This document shows positions 20,330 through 29,457 of a stretch of DNA of 64,000 nucleotides, in pieces (position 1 is the stretch's first letter; the number at the start of each line of letters is the position of its first letter). Position numbers and translations under genes: made by a program. The notes below the pieces were generated by a model. The model saw only the letters and a list, made by a program, of their open reading frames with translations, was not told where the DNA came from and searched no databases. Source of the stretch: Secundilactobacillus folii (GTDB lineage Bacteria > Bacillota > Bacilli > Lactobacillales > Lactobacillaceae); assembly GCF_009720675.1 (NCBI RefSeq), contig NZ_WNJO01000002.1:62001-126000 (forward strand), in the 5' to 3' direction.

Positions 20330-20566
20330 ATGGCTCAACAAAGAAGAGGTGGCCGTCGTCGTCGTAAAGTCGACTTCATCGCCGCAAACCACATCGAATA
20401 TATTGATTATAAAGATACTGACTTACTGAAGCGTTTCGTTTCAGAACGGGGTAAGATTTTACCTCGTCGGGTGACTGGTACTAGTGCCAAGAACCAACGT
20501 AAGTTAACGATCGCAATTAAGCGTTCACGGATCATGGGCTTAATGCCATTCGTCGTTGAAGACTAA
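20330..20566 (+). CDS. rpsR: 30S ribosomal protein S18
   Basis: 78 residues, basic; core [23 protein letters not shown] and [20 protein letters not shown] is diagnostic of S18. TTGGAGGGAA precedes the ATG. It is the last gene of the operon and is followed by a strong terminator. Confidence 0.98.
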   Translation: MAQQRRGGRRRRKVDFIAANHIEYIDYKDTDLLKRFVSERGKILPRRVTGTSAKNQRKLTIAIKRSRIMGLMPFVVED

Positions 20567-20578
20567 TTGCATCAGAAA

Positions 20579-20613
20579 AAAACGCCTACCAACCAAACTT
20601 GGTAGGTGTTTTT
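20579..20613 (+). terminator. terminator after rpsR
   Basis: AACGCCTACCAA (20581-20592) pairs with TTGGTAGGTGTT (20599-20610) with one G-U pair, then a U run. Confidence 0.9.
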
Positions 20614-20863
20614 TGTTGGTCTTGACTACCGTTTGGCAAAACGATTCTTGGCCTAAAGTTTAAGCAATCAATTTTAAACGGGGTTGAAAAGGTGCCATTG
20701 TCCTATGTTACAATCAAGACGATTCAAGGCATTTAGAGTGGGGTTCATGTTGCCTTGATAAGTTGACCTGATGCAGATAAAACTCGACAATAGAAAATTC
20801 TAGAACGTGATGACGATGATGGTGTGAGTAATCATGGGGCAATGCGTTACGGAAGGACAAATG

Positions 20864-21355
20864 ATGAAAAGTCGATTGATGAAACTTGTTAGTTTAATAG
20901 CTTGTGGCAGTGTGGTAGGCTTTGGTAGCTTGGTGACATGGTTACTATGGCAAATGGCGGCTGACACGGGTAATAACCGTTTGGCTGCGCAGATCGCTTT
21001 GATCCTTGGATTAGTCATAGTCATCGGTGGCTTCATTTTCTGTACGATTCAAGCCTGGCGTTTATTTTCCATTATCAACTTGGAGGCCACTTTTCGCTAC
21101 CAAACTTTATCGGTGCTGAACTGGTTAAAACGCGGAATGCTGGTCGTGACGATTGGTCTACTGATCGATTGGTGGCCAGTGTACGTCGTGGCTAACCATA
21201 ATAGTTCGCCGATTATGATTTTAATTATTGTGATCATTACCGTCCTTTTCGGTTCCGTAGCCATTCTAGCAGCCATGTTTCAGGATATTTTGATCACGTC
21301 ACATATTTTGAGTCACGATTCAAGCCCCAAGAAGCCGGTCAAAAAAGATCAATAA
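20864..21355 (+). CDS. four-helix membrane protein, possibly DUF2975
   Basis: About 163 residues with four membrane segments (roughly 8-28, 38-58, 87-105 and 115-140), an Arg/Lys-rich short loop between helices 2 and 3 (FRYQTLSVLNWLKRG) and a charged C-terminus (SSPKKPVKKDQ). The layout resembles DUF2975 proteins of Gram-positives, which often pair with an HTH regulator; no such regulator is adjacent. GGAAGGAC lies before the ATG pair at 20861 and 20864; I prefer 20864 for spacing. It stands alone between terminators. Function unknown. Confidence 0.7.
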   Translation: MKSRLMKLVSLIACGSVVGFGSLVTWLLWQMAADTGNNRLAAQIALILGLVIVIGGFIFCTIQAWRLFSIINLEATFRYQTLSVLNWLKRGMLVVTIGLLIDWWPVYVVANHNSSPIMILIIVIITVLFGSVAILAAMFQDILITSHILSHDSSPKKPVKKDQ

Positions 21356-21425
21356 ATAACTCTTTTGGCGGCTCGAAAGCGGTGATTAGAAAGCTTAGTA
21401 GATAAATCCAGTAATCTTAGAAGTC

Positions 21426-21470
21426 AAAAGGTGGCAGATTTCCGCGTTCAGAAAATCTGCCACCTTTTTT
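21426..21470. terminator. bidirectional terminator
   Basis: Perfect 16-bp inverted repeat AAAAGGTGGCAGATTT / AAATCTGCCACCTTTT with U tracts on both strands, between the membrane protein gene (plus) and the convergent MFS gene (minus). Confidence 0.9.
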
Positions 21471-21504
21471 GTATTTGTAATGAAAAACAACTTAATAATT
21501 TAAC

Positions 21505-22917
21505 TTAGGCTTTCTTGAATGATCGAGTCGTTAGGGCAATGATCAAAGCGATGATAGCCAAAGCTGCTGGCAAGTAAATTGCAACGTGTACGCCGGCTGT
21601 AAAGGTCGTTTGGGCATTGCCACTGCTAAGTGCTTGACCGATGCCTAACAGGCTGGTTGCCAGGGCTGTTGAAATCGCGCCAACGATTTGTTGCAAGGTG
21701 TTCATGATCGTACTACCATCACCAGATGTCCGACCAGTTAAAGAACTCAAAGCATGTGTCTGAGCGGGGGACATTGCCAGTGGGCAACCAATCATCAAAA
21801 CAACGTGAGCGGCAATGATGAAACCGACACCAGTCTTTGTGTTGGTGGTCAGTAACATGATAGTACCAATTAAGGCAATGATGAACCCAGCACGGGTCAA
21901 CCACTTTGCACCAATACTGTCAAAGAGACGGCCAGAAACGGCTGAAACTAAGGCGTTAACGATGCCACCTGGTAACATGATGATCCCAGTCATTGCAACC
22001 GGCAAGAGCAACCCCTTTTGCATGTACATTGGTAAGATATACATTGCTGACAAAATGATGCCAAAATCAAGCATCATCATTAGGGCACCAGCACGAAAGG
22101 CTGCGTTTTTAAAGATCTTCAGGTTCAAAATTGGTTCCTTGATGTGAACTTGACGGTAACTGTAAAAGGCAATGATGATGATACCAATAACTAATAAGCT
22201 AAGCACGACGGGAGAACCCCAACCATGCGAACTTGCAAAGCTGACCCCGGTAACAATGCTTGAAAAACCAATTACACTAGCCAAAATTGACAATACATCC
22301 ACTTTAGGGTGTGAGACATCGCCAACGTTTTCTAGTGATGAGAAGGCAAAAATCAATGCGATAACGAGGAATGGGACAAACGCCCAGAAGATCCAGTGCC
22401 AAGATAACTTGGCAAGAATCAAACCAGTTAATGTCGGGCCGATAGCTGGCGCGAACATGATGACTAATGCGCAGACTCCCATTGCAGTTCCTAATTTAGC
22501 CGGCGGAAAGACTTGCATCGCCACTGTGAACATCAGTGGTAAGATCAAGCCAGTTCCAACACCTTGGATCATTCGGCCAATTAACAAAACCGCAAAATTT
22601 GGTGCTAATGCGGCAATCACTGCGCCGACCAGAAAATCAAATAAACCAAAAATGACAACTTGACGAGTCGTCCACCACTTAGTAATCAAACTATTCAATG
22701 GTAGAATAATACCAATAATCAACATATATCCGGTAACTAACCACTGAACAGTGGCGGTCGTAATCCCTAAACTAACCATTAGTTTAGGTAATGCAATATT
22801 AAGCGATGTTTCAGAAAACATCCCCACAAAAGCACCAATTAACATGCTGACCATCGCAAGTTTAGGGTGTTTAACTAATACCCGTGGCTTGCTGGCACTT
22901 ATTGTTGCTTGTTCCAT
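21505..22917 (-). CDS. MFS drug:H+ antiporter, DHA2 (14-TM) family
   Basis: 470 residues of the QacA/EmrB-type DHA2 family. Motifs: MFSETSLNIALPKLMVSLGI in TM1, WLVTGYMLIIGIILPL in TM2, LIGRMIQGVGTGLILPL for motif B, and GPTLTGLIL for motif C. It has about 14 membrane segments, short loops and a lysine-rich tail. DHA2 pumps usually export hydrophobic or cationic toxic compounds; the substrate here is unknown. The ATG at 22917 follows AAAGTAGG. A candidate catabolite-response site lies 107 bp upstream, before the divergent gdpP. No local regulator gene is visible. Confidence 0.9.
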   Translation of the reverse strand: MEQATISASKPRVLVKHPKLAMVSMLIGAFVGMFSETSLNIALPKLMVSLGITTATVQWLVTGYMLIIGIILPLNSLITKWWTTRQVVIFGLFDFLVGAVIAALAPNFAVLLIGRMIQGVGTGLILPLMFTVAMQVFPPAKLGTAMGVCALVIMFAPAIGPTLTGLILAKLSWHWIFWAFVPFLVIALIFAFSSLENVGDVSHPKVDVLSILASVIGFSSIVTGVSFASSHGWGSPVVLSLLVIGIIIIAFYSYRQVHIKEPILNLKIFKNAAFRAGALMMMLDFGIILSAMYILPMYMQKGLLLPVAMTGIIMLPGGIVNALVSAVSGRLFDSIGAKWLTRAGFIIALIGTIMLLTTNTKTGVGFIIAAHVVLMIGCPLAMSPAQTHALSSLTGRTSGDGSTIMNTLQQIVGAISTALATSLLGIGQALSSGNAQTTFTAGVHVAIYLPAALAIIALIIALTTRSFKKA

Positions 22918-23023
22918 AATTATATCAAACCTACTTTCTCTGTCTGTTTACACAATTGGTTACAATACCAGAAAAAAATTCATTTCGTAAGTCATTTTTT
23001 CAGAAAATTCTACTTTTATCAAA

Positions 23024-23037
23024 AGCAAGCGCTTACT
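23024..23037. promoter_or_regulatory. candidate CcpA catabolite-response element
   Basis: AGCAAGCGCTTACT is near-palindromic around AAGCGCTT, the cre core. It sits between the divergent MFS gene and gdpP. The outer bases differ from the usual TGTAA...TTACA. Confidence 0.4.
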
Positions 23038-23128
23038 ATTTTCATTCCTAGTGCCAGACCGACACCTTGTGCTCATTTGTGATAAAATATAACTACTATT
23101 ATTGTCGACAAAATAGGGGAGTCTGAAG

Positions 23129-25153
23129 ATGAAGAGATTTTTTTCAAGGGATAATTTACCCGAATTTTTAAGTAATAGACGTCTTCGTGGCATTGCGCTG
23201 TTTATGATTGCGTTGTCCGTTGCTGGTATCGTCTTGGCCTTTTTGTTTTCGTGGATTCTTGGTGTTTTGGCACTTGCGGCAGTTGTGACTAGCTTGGTAT
23301 TTGCATTTAATACCATGAACGAAATTAGTTCTGACATGAACCGATACATAGCTGACCTATCTTTTCGAATTAATCGTGGAGAACAGGAAGCACTAATCGA
23401 TATGCCGGTTGGTGTCTTGATTTTTGGAGCTAACGATGTCATTGAATGGGTCAATCCATATTTGCAGCAGTACTTTGGCGATCAAACCGTTTTAAGTCAG
23501 CGCTTGGACGACGTGGACGCCGAACTTGAACAGTTGATCAATGCGCATGCTGATGATGAAAAACCGACGACGGTCACTTGGAAGGACCGTCAATTTTCAT
23601 TTTTAGTTCAAAAGGACTTTCGGTCGGTCTACTTGATGGAAGTCACTCATTTCACTCAGATCGAGCAGCGCTACGAGAATGAACGTATCGCTATCGGTCA
23701 AGTTTTTCTTGATAACTACGATGAAATCACGCAGTCAATGACTGATCAAGATATTTCAAATTTAAGAAATTACGTGACCAATGAGCTTTCTGTTTGGGCA
23801 CAGCACTTTGGGATGTACTTGAAGCACCTAGATGATGATCACTTCTTGGTGTTCATGTACGCTAAGGCGATGAAAGCTGTGGAGGAAGATAAGTTTAGTA
23901 TCTTAGACACCATTCGTGAGAGTACGTCAAAGCAAAATTTCCCGTTAACGCTAAGTATTGGAATCGCTTACGGTGGTCCCGACTTAACTCGGTTGGCTGA
24001 TCAGGCCCAGAGTAACTTGGACTTGGCACTTGGCCGTGGCGGTGATCAAGTCGTTGTTCGGGCTCAAGATGAAGAGGCGCGGTTCTATGGCGGCAAGACG
24101 AACCCAATGGAAAAACGGACGCGTGTGCGTGCACGGATGATCTCACAGGCGCTTCAAGAATTAATGAACCAGTCGGATGCCATTTTCGTGCAGGGCCACC
24201 AGCAGCCCGATATGGACTCTATCGGTGCTTGTTTGGGGATTCGACGGATTGCCCAGATGAATCAAAAGAAGTGCTACATCGTTTTGGATCAAGACAATCT
24301 TCACAGTGATGTTCAACGGTTGCTTGATTCGCTGCGTGACTATCCCGAAATTTATGAAGCCATCATCACCCCTGAAGAGGCCATGAATAAGGTTACTGAT
24401 CAAAGTCTGCTGGTCATGGTTGACCACTCGAAGCCGTCACTTTCAATGTCACCAGATCTTTATGAGCGGTTGGAAAATCGGGTGATGATTATTGACCATC
24501 ATCGTCGTGGGGAAGAATTTCCAGAAAACCCAATGCTGGTTTACATTGAACCTTACGCCAGTTCCACCTGTGAGCTGATTACCGAAATGTTTGAGTATCA
24601 GTCACAGGAAAGTGAACCAATTAATAAAATCGAAGCCACTGCCATGTTGACGGGGATCTTCATTGATACCAAGTCGTTCTCACTCCGAACAGGATCGCGG
24701 ACGTTTGATGCTGCCAGTTACCTTCGCTCTGCTGGTGCTGATTCAGTTCAAATGCAGCAGTTTATGAAGGAAAACGTTGATAGTTACTTGCAACGGAATC
24801 ACTTGATCGAACTGGTCACCTTTGTTAATCAAGATATGGCAGTGATTGCTGGCGAAGAAGATGAAACCTATGATTCAGTCACAGCTGCTCAAGCAGCCGA
24901 TGATCTGCTCAATATGTCTGGCGTTGATGCTTCGTTTGTGATTACGAAACGAGAAGATGGCCGCATTGGGGTCTCAGCCAGAAGTATGGGTGAGATCAAC
25001 GTTCAAGTCATCATGGAAAAAATGGGTGGTGGCGGTCACCTATCTAGTGGTGCCACCCAGGTAGCTGATAGTACGGTCGCTGAGGTTAAAGATCAGCTGG
25101 TCAATATCTTGACGGGTAAGGATGAAAAGAAAGCACTCGCTACTGAGTCATAG
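23129..25153 (+). CDS. gdpP: cyclic-di-AMP phosphodiesterase GdpP
   Basis: 674 residues. Two N-terminal membrane helices (about 18-60), a degenerate PAS domain, a degenerate GGDEF domain (SIGIAYGGPDLTRLADQAQSNLDLALGRGGDQ), and a DHH/DHHA1 phosphodiesterase: VQGHQQPDMDSIGA, MIIDHHRRGEEF and GGGGHLSSGAT carry the metal ligands. It hydrolyses c-di-AMP and thereby affects potassium balance, wall stress and beta-lactam tolerance. It lies upstream of rplI and dnaB, as in most Firmicutes. All catalytic motifs are intact. Confidence 0.97.
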   Translation: MKRFFSRDNLPEFLSNRRLRGIALFMIALSVAGIVLAFLFSWILGVLALAAVVTSLVFAFNTMNEISSDMNRYIADLSFRINRGEQEALIDMPVGVLIFGANDVIEWVNPYLQQYFGDQTVLSQRLDDVDAELEQLINAHADDEKPTTVTWKDRQFSFLVQKDFRSVYLMEVTHFTQIEQRYENERIAIGQVFLDNYDEITQSMTDQDISNLRNYVTNELSVWAQHFGMYLKHLDDDHFLVFMYAKAMKAVEEDKFSILDTIRESTSKQNFPLTLSIGIAYGGPDLTRLADQAQSNLDLALGRGGDQVVVRAQDEEARFYGGKTNPMEKRTRVRARMISQALQELMNQSDAIFVQGHQQPDMDSIGACLGIRRIAQMNQKKCYIVLDQDNLHSDVQRLLDSLRDYPEIYEAIITPEEAMNKVTDQSLLVMVDHSKPSLSMSPDLYERLENRVMIIDHHRRGEEFPENPMLVYIEPYASSTCELITEMFEYQSQESEPINKIEATAMLTGIFIDTKSFSLRTGSRTFDAASYLRSAGADSVQMQQFMKENVDSYLQRNHLIELVTFVNQDMAVIAGEEDETYDSVTAAQAADDLLNMSGVDASFVITKREDGRIGVSARSMGEINVQVIMEKMGGGGHLSSGATQVADSTVAEVKDQLVNILTGKDEKKALATES

Positions 25154-25301
25154 TTCCTTTAGGGTGTATATTGAGAAATTCAAAACGTGATTTCCGCTTA
25201 TTTAAACGGGTCGCGATTTATGGTAAAGTTATTAGTTAGAAGTTCCCTTTTTAGGGTCGATTATGTCATGACACGCACGGTGTCAGATGGGAGGACTTAT
25301 T

Positions 25302-25754
25302 GTGAAAGTGATCTTTTTGCAAGATGTTCGCGGCAAAGGTAAGCGCGGCGAAGTTAAAAATGTACCAGACGGCTATGCCCAAAATTTTTTATTCAAGCAG
25401 GGGAAAGCAAAAGCTGCTACGGCCAGCGCAATAAGCCAGCTAAAGGGCCAGCAAAAAGCTGAAGAAAAACGTGAAGAAGAAGAACGCCAAGAAGCTGAAG
25501 CCGTTAAAAAGGTTTTGGAGGATCATAAGACAATCGTTCAGTTAACTGCTAAAGCTGGAACTGACGGGCGTTTGTTTGGCTCGATCCCAAGCAAACAAAT
25601 TGCCCAGGCGCTTGATAAGCAGTATGGTATTAAATTAGATAAGCGCAAGATTGAGTTACGTGAGCCAATCAAAGTGATGGGCTTTATCAACGTACCCGTA
25701 AAATTACATCAAGACGTGACTGGGCGTATTCGTGTGCACATCACGGAAAAGTAA
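25302..25754 (+). CDS. rplI: 50S ribosomal protein L9
   Basis: 150 residues: [22 protein letters not shown]-domain (split here), a long charged helix rich in Glu/Lys/Arg at 45-75, and the C-domain ([16 protein letters not shown]). The GTG at 25302 is chosen since GGGAGGA lies between it and an upstream in-frame ATG. It sits between gdpP and dnaB, the standard order. Confidence 0.97.
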   Translation: MKVIFLQDVRGKGKRGEVKNVPDGYAQNFLFKQGKAKAATASAISQLKGQQKAEEKREEEERQEAEAVKKVLEDHKTIVQLTAKAGTDGRLFGSIPSKQIAQALDKQYGIKLDKRKIELREPIKVMGFINVPVKLHQDVTGRIRVHITEK

Positions 25755-25774
25755 TTTCAGTCACATGTGTTTCA

Positions 25775-25808
25775 GGGGTCGTCGGCAAATCGATTTTTCC
25801 CCGACCCC
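25775..25808 (+). other. hairpin between rplI and dnaB
   Basis: GGGGTCG (25775-25781) pairs with CGACCCC (25802-25808). No U run follows, so it is more likely an mRNA-stability or partial-termination element than a full terminator. Confidence 0.5.
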
Positions 25809-25838
25809 TTCGTTCATCATAACAAGGAGTAATGACTA

Positions 25839-27230
25839 ATGAGTGAAGGGTTGAGAGATCAAACGCCACCTCAAAATATTGAGGCGGAAAAAGCGGTGCT
25901 TGGGGCCATCTTTCTAAACGGCGATGCCCTAGTCGACGCAATGGAACAGCTGACCGCTGATGATTTCTATCGTCGTGCGCACGGACTAATTTTCCAAACC
26001 ATGGTTAATTTAAATGACCGTGACGAGGCAATCGATGTGGTTACGGTGTCAGATGAGCTGACCCGCCTTAATCAACTTGAAGATGTGGGCGGCATGCCAT
26101 ACATTGCAGAACTAGCAGCTTCTGTACCAACGGCGGCCAACGTTGGCTATTATGCAAAAATCGTTGCTCAAAAAGCACTGGTTCGGCGACTGATTCAAAC
26201 GGCTACTAAAATTGTAACCGATAGCTATTCTGAAGACGTTCCAGTTGATGAATTATTGGATCAGGCTGAACAGTCGATCATGAACGTTAACGAATCACGG
26301 AATCAAGCGGGCTTTAAAGTTATTAAAGACGTCTTGAATTCTACGTTTGAGGAGATCGACAGACTTTCTCAACAGGGCGATACAGTGACTGGTTTATCGA
26401 CTGGTTATCCGGATTTGGATAAGATGACCACTGGGCTGCACGATGATGAGTTGATGATTTTAGCGGCTCGGCCGGCGGTTGGGAAAACTGCATTTGCACT
26501 CAACATTGCGCAGAATGTGGGAACCAAAACGGACAAAGCTGTCGCTATTTTTAGCCTAGAAATGAGTGCTGAGTCGTTGGTTAACCGGATGTTATGTGCT
26601 GAGGGCAGTATCAACGCTAATCACCTTCGGACTGGTCAGCTTGAAGAAGGCGAATGGCAGAACTTGATTGTTGCCATGGGCAGTCTGTCTAAGGCAAAGA
26701 TTTTTATCGATGATACAGCTGGCATCAAAATGTCTGAGATTCGGGCAAAATGCCGTCGACTGGCTAAGGAACAAGATGGTAATCTAGGCCTTGTGGTAGT
26801 TGATTATCTGCAACTAGTTGAAAGTACTGGTGCGGAAAACCGTCAACAAGAAGTTTCAGCTATTTCCCGGCAGTTAAAGAAGCTGGCAAAGGAGTTGCAC
26901 GTGCCAGTGATTGCATTGTCGCAATTGTCTCGTGGTGTGGAACAGCGTCAAGATAAGCGACCTGTGCTGTCAGATATTCGTGAGTCCGGATCAATTGAAC
27001 AAGATGCTGATATCGTTTCATTTCTATACCGTGATGATTATTATGAACGTGATGACGACGATGACGATGATAACAGTGGTGGCGGTGCAGACGACACTCA
27101 AGATGTGGGTGAAGTCGAAGTCATTATTGAAAAGAACCGTTCAGGTCCCCGGGGAACCGTTAAGTTACTATTCGTTAAGAGCTACAATAAGTTCTCTAGT
27201 ATTGCGTACGGAGCAGAACAGGGCGGCTAA
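25839..27230 (+). CDS. dnaB: replicative DNA helicase
   Basis: 463 residues (called DnaC in Bacillus). N-terminal domain QTPPQNIEAEKAVLGAIFL, linker, then the RecA-like motor with Walker A ARPAVGKTAFALNIA, Walker B LVVVDYLQLV and the DIRESGSIEQDADIVSFLYRDDYY end. Near 410-425 a run of Asp and Gly (ERDDDDDDDNSGGG) is inserted before the last strands, a common but variable acidic loop in lactobacilli. TAACAAGGAG precedes the ATG. It drives fork unwinding. Confidence 0.97.
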   Translation: MSEGLRDQTPPQNIEAEKAVLGAIFLNGDALVDAMEQLTADDFYRRAHGLIFQTMVNLNDRDEAIDVVTVSDELTRLNQLEDVGGMPYIAELAASVPTAANVGYYAKIVAQKALVRRLIQTATKIVTDSYSEDVPVDELLDQAEQSIMNVNESRNQAGFKVIKDVLNSTFEEIDRLSQQGDTVTGLSTGYPDLDKMTTGLHDDELMILAARPAVGKTAFALNIAQNVGTKTDKAVAIFSLEMSAESLVNRMLCAEGSINANHLRTGQLEEGEWQNLIVAMGSLSKAKIFIDDTAGIKMSEIRAKCRRLAKEQDGNLGLVVVDYLQLVESTGAENRQQEVSAISRQLKKLAKELHVPVIALSQLSRGVEQRQDKRPVLSDIRESGSIEQDADIVSFLYRDDYYERDDDDDDDNSGGGADDTQDVGEVEVIIEKNRSGPRGTVKLLFVKSYNKFSSIAYGAEQGG

Positions 27231-27410
27231 CACGATTTATTGCTTAGCTGAGTGAGATGACGGCATTTGGATGTCACCAGTTCAAACAACCAATCCGATA
27301 CCACAGAGGCTGGGATAGAACTACAATCGAACTTAACTTTCAATCATTTCAAGACTGTTATCTAGCGTAATCATAAGTTAAAACTTAAATCACACATATA
27401 GTGATCAAAA

Positions 27411-27445
27411 AAAGAAATTTCCCACGTGTAGGAAATTTCTTTTTT
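27411..27445 (+). terminator. terminator after dnaB
   Basis: AAAGAAATTTCC (27411-27422) pairs with GGAAATTTCTTT (27431-27442), U run follows. Confidence 0.88.
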
Positions 27446-27500
27446 GTTGCTAGACACTGTAATCTAAACGAGTTTTATCAAATGCACTTTTAAATTTAAA

Positions 27501-27579
27501 TAAAAAAGCGGCGAGCCCGCCGACCTTCGGAACGCACGAATGCGCCGATCTTTGGAGTCTCGCCATGGTTTGGCACCAG
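27501..27579 (-). ncRNA. candidate small RNA
   Basis: A minus-strand transcript of about 78 nt is predicted from the strong promoter at 27585-27613. It is GC-rich and structured: GGCGAG (27564-27559) can close with CTCGCC (27515-27510), an inner GCGCA-UUCG-UGCG hairpin is possible, and CGGCG/CGCCG followed by six U ends it. It contains no open reading frame with a ribosome binding site. I do not recognise it as SRP RNA, 6S, tmRNA or a known riboswitch. Confidence 0.55.
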
Positions 27580-27584
27580 CTGAT

Positions 27585-27613
27585 AGTATCGCATGGTTGC
27601 GGAATGGTGTCAA
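27585..27613 (-). promoter_or_regulatory. promoter of the candidate small RNA
   Basis: Minus strand TTGACA, 17 bp, GATACT: a perfect -35 and near-consensus -10. No protein gene lies downstream on that strand before the terminator-like hairpin. Confidence 0.65.
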
Positions 27614-27708
27614 GCTTTGAAATCCGCTCATTTTAGTTATTTCGGCTGGCAACCACCATTTGAAGGATTGCCACCGAGGTGTTGAACTTAGTTTGATAAT
27701 TCGCCACA

Positions 27709-27743
27709 AAAAAGCTCTGCCACATTAGGGGTTGTGGCAGAGT
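27709..27743 (-). terminator. minus-strand terminator-like hairpin
   Basis: CTCTGCCACA (27716-27725) pairs with TGTGGCAGAG (27734-27743); on the minus strand UUUUUU follows. No minus-strand gene lies directly upstream of it. Confidence 0.6.
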
Positions 27744-27760
27744 AGAGGGGGAGGATAACG

Positions 27761-27838
27761 TGTATTCAGGGTTGTCTTTCTAATGTTTGGGGGAGGAAAA
27801 AACATTGAAAATATCGTTATCTGTTTTAAGGGGTTAGC
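27761..27838 (+). other. two micro-ORFs each with a strong ribosome binding site
   Basis: GGGGGAGG (27748-27755) is followed after five bases by GTG and seven codons to a stop (MYSGLSF). A second GGGGGAGG (27790-27797) is followed after eight bases by TTG and ten codons (MKISLSVLRG). They lie about 145 bp before the MFS gene at 27984. They could be leader peptides or leftovers. Confidence 0.3.
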
Positions 27839-27983
27839 CAATTAACTTCTTAATTGACTATGTGTACATCATAAGCAACAATTGTGATGAAAATGTGAAC
27901 TTTTTCATGCGACTTATTAAAAGAAACGTTAAGGAAAGTTAAAGCACCTCAAACACTTATGTCAAATTGAAAGGGATGAGGTC

Positions 27984-29165
27984 TTGAAAACAATTCAATT
28001 AAAATGGCTTCTCATTGGGGCTTTTATTGCCAGTGTTGGTAATAGTTTTATCTGGCCACTGACCAGTGTGTACCTACATAACGATTTACATCAGTCGCTA
28101 ACGACAGTTGGCATTATTTTACTACTCTATTCCGGTGCTAACATCGTCGGTAGTTACGCCAGTGGCTGGCTCTTTGATCATCATAACCCCTATCACTTAA
28201 TGTTGGTCGGCGTATTAGTAGCTGGAATAACCACTGCATTCCTGATTTTATATCATGGCTGGCCGGCTTATCCAATTGCGCTGATATTTTTGGGTCTGGG
28301 GACTGGTTGGCTGATGACATTGACCAACGCCTTAGGCACCACCATCAAGGGGCGTGATGGGCGTTATATCTTCAATATGCTGTATTTCTGTCAAAATTTG
28401 GGCATTGTGGTCGGTACTTCCGTGGTTGGATTTGTCTACAGCGTTAGTCTAACGTTGCCCTTTGCTATCGTCACTGCCTTTTACGTTATTTTGTTGTTGG
28501 TAGTGTTTATCAAATACCGACCAGCCGCAAATATTAGGCATAGTCCGCAGCGGGAGAAAACGGCTAGTTCAATTAAATTGTCACCTGTCAATGCTCGCGT
28601 TATCATCACCGTTTTCTTCGCTCTAGCAGTTGTCTGGATAATGTATCAGCAATGGGTTTCTAACCTGTCCGTTTATATGACGGGAATGGGCATTCCGATG
28701 CGTGATTATAGTTTACTTTGGACGTTAAACGCTGGCTTGATCGTCGTTTTTCAAATCCTGATCAACTGGTTGTCTCAACGTGTTCGTGGTGAATTTTGGC
28801 AAATTTACTTTGGTTTGTTTTTCGTTACACTATCGTTTTTCGTCTTAATTTGGGCGCATCAATATCGCATCTTTGTGATTGCTATGACTGTTTTAACGAT
28901 TGGAGAAGCAACAGCTTTTCCTGCGATCCCGGCACTGGTAAACGATTTAACACCAATGACTCTTAAGGGTAAGTATCAAGGACTGACGAACGCTTGGGCA
29001 TCTGCCGGTAAAGCGTTAGGTCCACTGATCGGTGGGCTAATAATTGAAGCCCTTTCGTATCGATTTCTCTTTATTCTGGCCGGAACCACCATTTTAATGA
29101 TTTTGATGATGGTGATTTACGTCACGCAAGCCAACGCAAAGAAAATGACCCATTACCAAGGATGA
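27984..29165 (+). CDS. MFS transporter, 12-TM multidrug-type
   Basis: 393 residues with about 12 membrane segments. GSYASGWLFDHHNPYHLMLVG is the TM2-TM3 motif A, and the C-half has GEATAFPAIPALVNDLTPMTLKGKYQGL, seen in LmrP/YttB-like multidrug pumps. The start is TTG at 27984, preceded by AAAGGGATGAGG. It is monocistronic with a long (about 750 bp) upstream gap holding the candidate small RNA and micro-ORFs. The substrate cannot be read. Confidence 0.85.
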   Translation: MKTIQLKWLLIGAFIASVGNSFIWPLTSVYLHNDLHQSLTTVGIILLLYSGANIVGSYASGWLFDHHNPYHLMLVGVLVAGITTAFLILYHGWPAYPIALIFLGLGTGWLMTLTNALGTTIKGRDGRYIFNMLYFCQNLGIVVGTSVVGFVYSVSLTLPFAIVTAFYVILLLVVFIKYRPAANIRHSPQREKTASSIKLSPVNARVIITVFFALAVVWIMYQQWVSNLSVYMTGMGIPMRDYSLLWTLNAGLIVVFQILINWLSQRVRGEFWQIYFGLFFVTLSFFVLIWAHQYRIFVIAMTVLTIGEATAFPAIPALVNDLTPMTLKGKYQGLTNAWASAGKALGPLIGGLIIEALSYRFLFILAGTTILMILMMVIYVTQANAKKMTHYQG

Positions 29166-29426
29166 AAATATTGGTCGGTATTCGACCAGATGTAGTTTAG
29201 TGTCGATGATTAAATGGCCGTAAAGTCAGAATTACGAGTAATAGCTGACGTTAAAAAATAAAGTACTCCAGCCGTTAAAACTAAATTAGAGTTGGGTAAT
29301 CAAAGTATTGGGCTGATTCAGAGATGATTCGAACTCGGGAAATAGGACTAGTATCCTAATTTAACGGTGTTTCGGTCTACCCAAATGGATGATTTAAGTG
29401 AGAACTAACGGCTGCTTTAATGACCA
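29166..29426 (+). other. gap after the MFS gene
   Basis: No gene. Around 29318-29385 the complement has a GAGTTCGAATC T-loop-like segment and a TAGGA/TCCTA stem, but no acceptor stem closes, so it is not a tRNA gene. Confidence 0.5.
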
Positions 29427-29457
29427 AAAAGATTGACCCTTTGCGGTCAATCTTTTT
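29427..29457. terminator. bidirectional terminator between convergent MFS genes
   Basis: Perfect 12-bp inverted repeat AAAAGATTGACC / GGTCAATCTTTT. It overlaps the stop codon of the minus-strand MFS gene. Confidence 0.88.

Noticed and set aside
27300-27330. GAGGCTGGGA motif after dnaB
   Set aside because: Short motif often seen in lactobacilli; one copy here with no structure, so nothing can be concluded.
27464-27709. Minus-strand 81-codon frame
   Set aside because: It covers the candidate small RNA promoter and terminator and has no ribosome binding site.
29318-29385. tRNA-like segment on the complement
   Set aside because: A T-loop-like GAGTTCGAATC and a 5-bp stem are present, but the anticodon loop has six bases and no acceptor stem closes.
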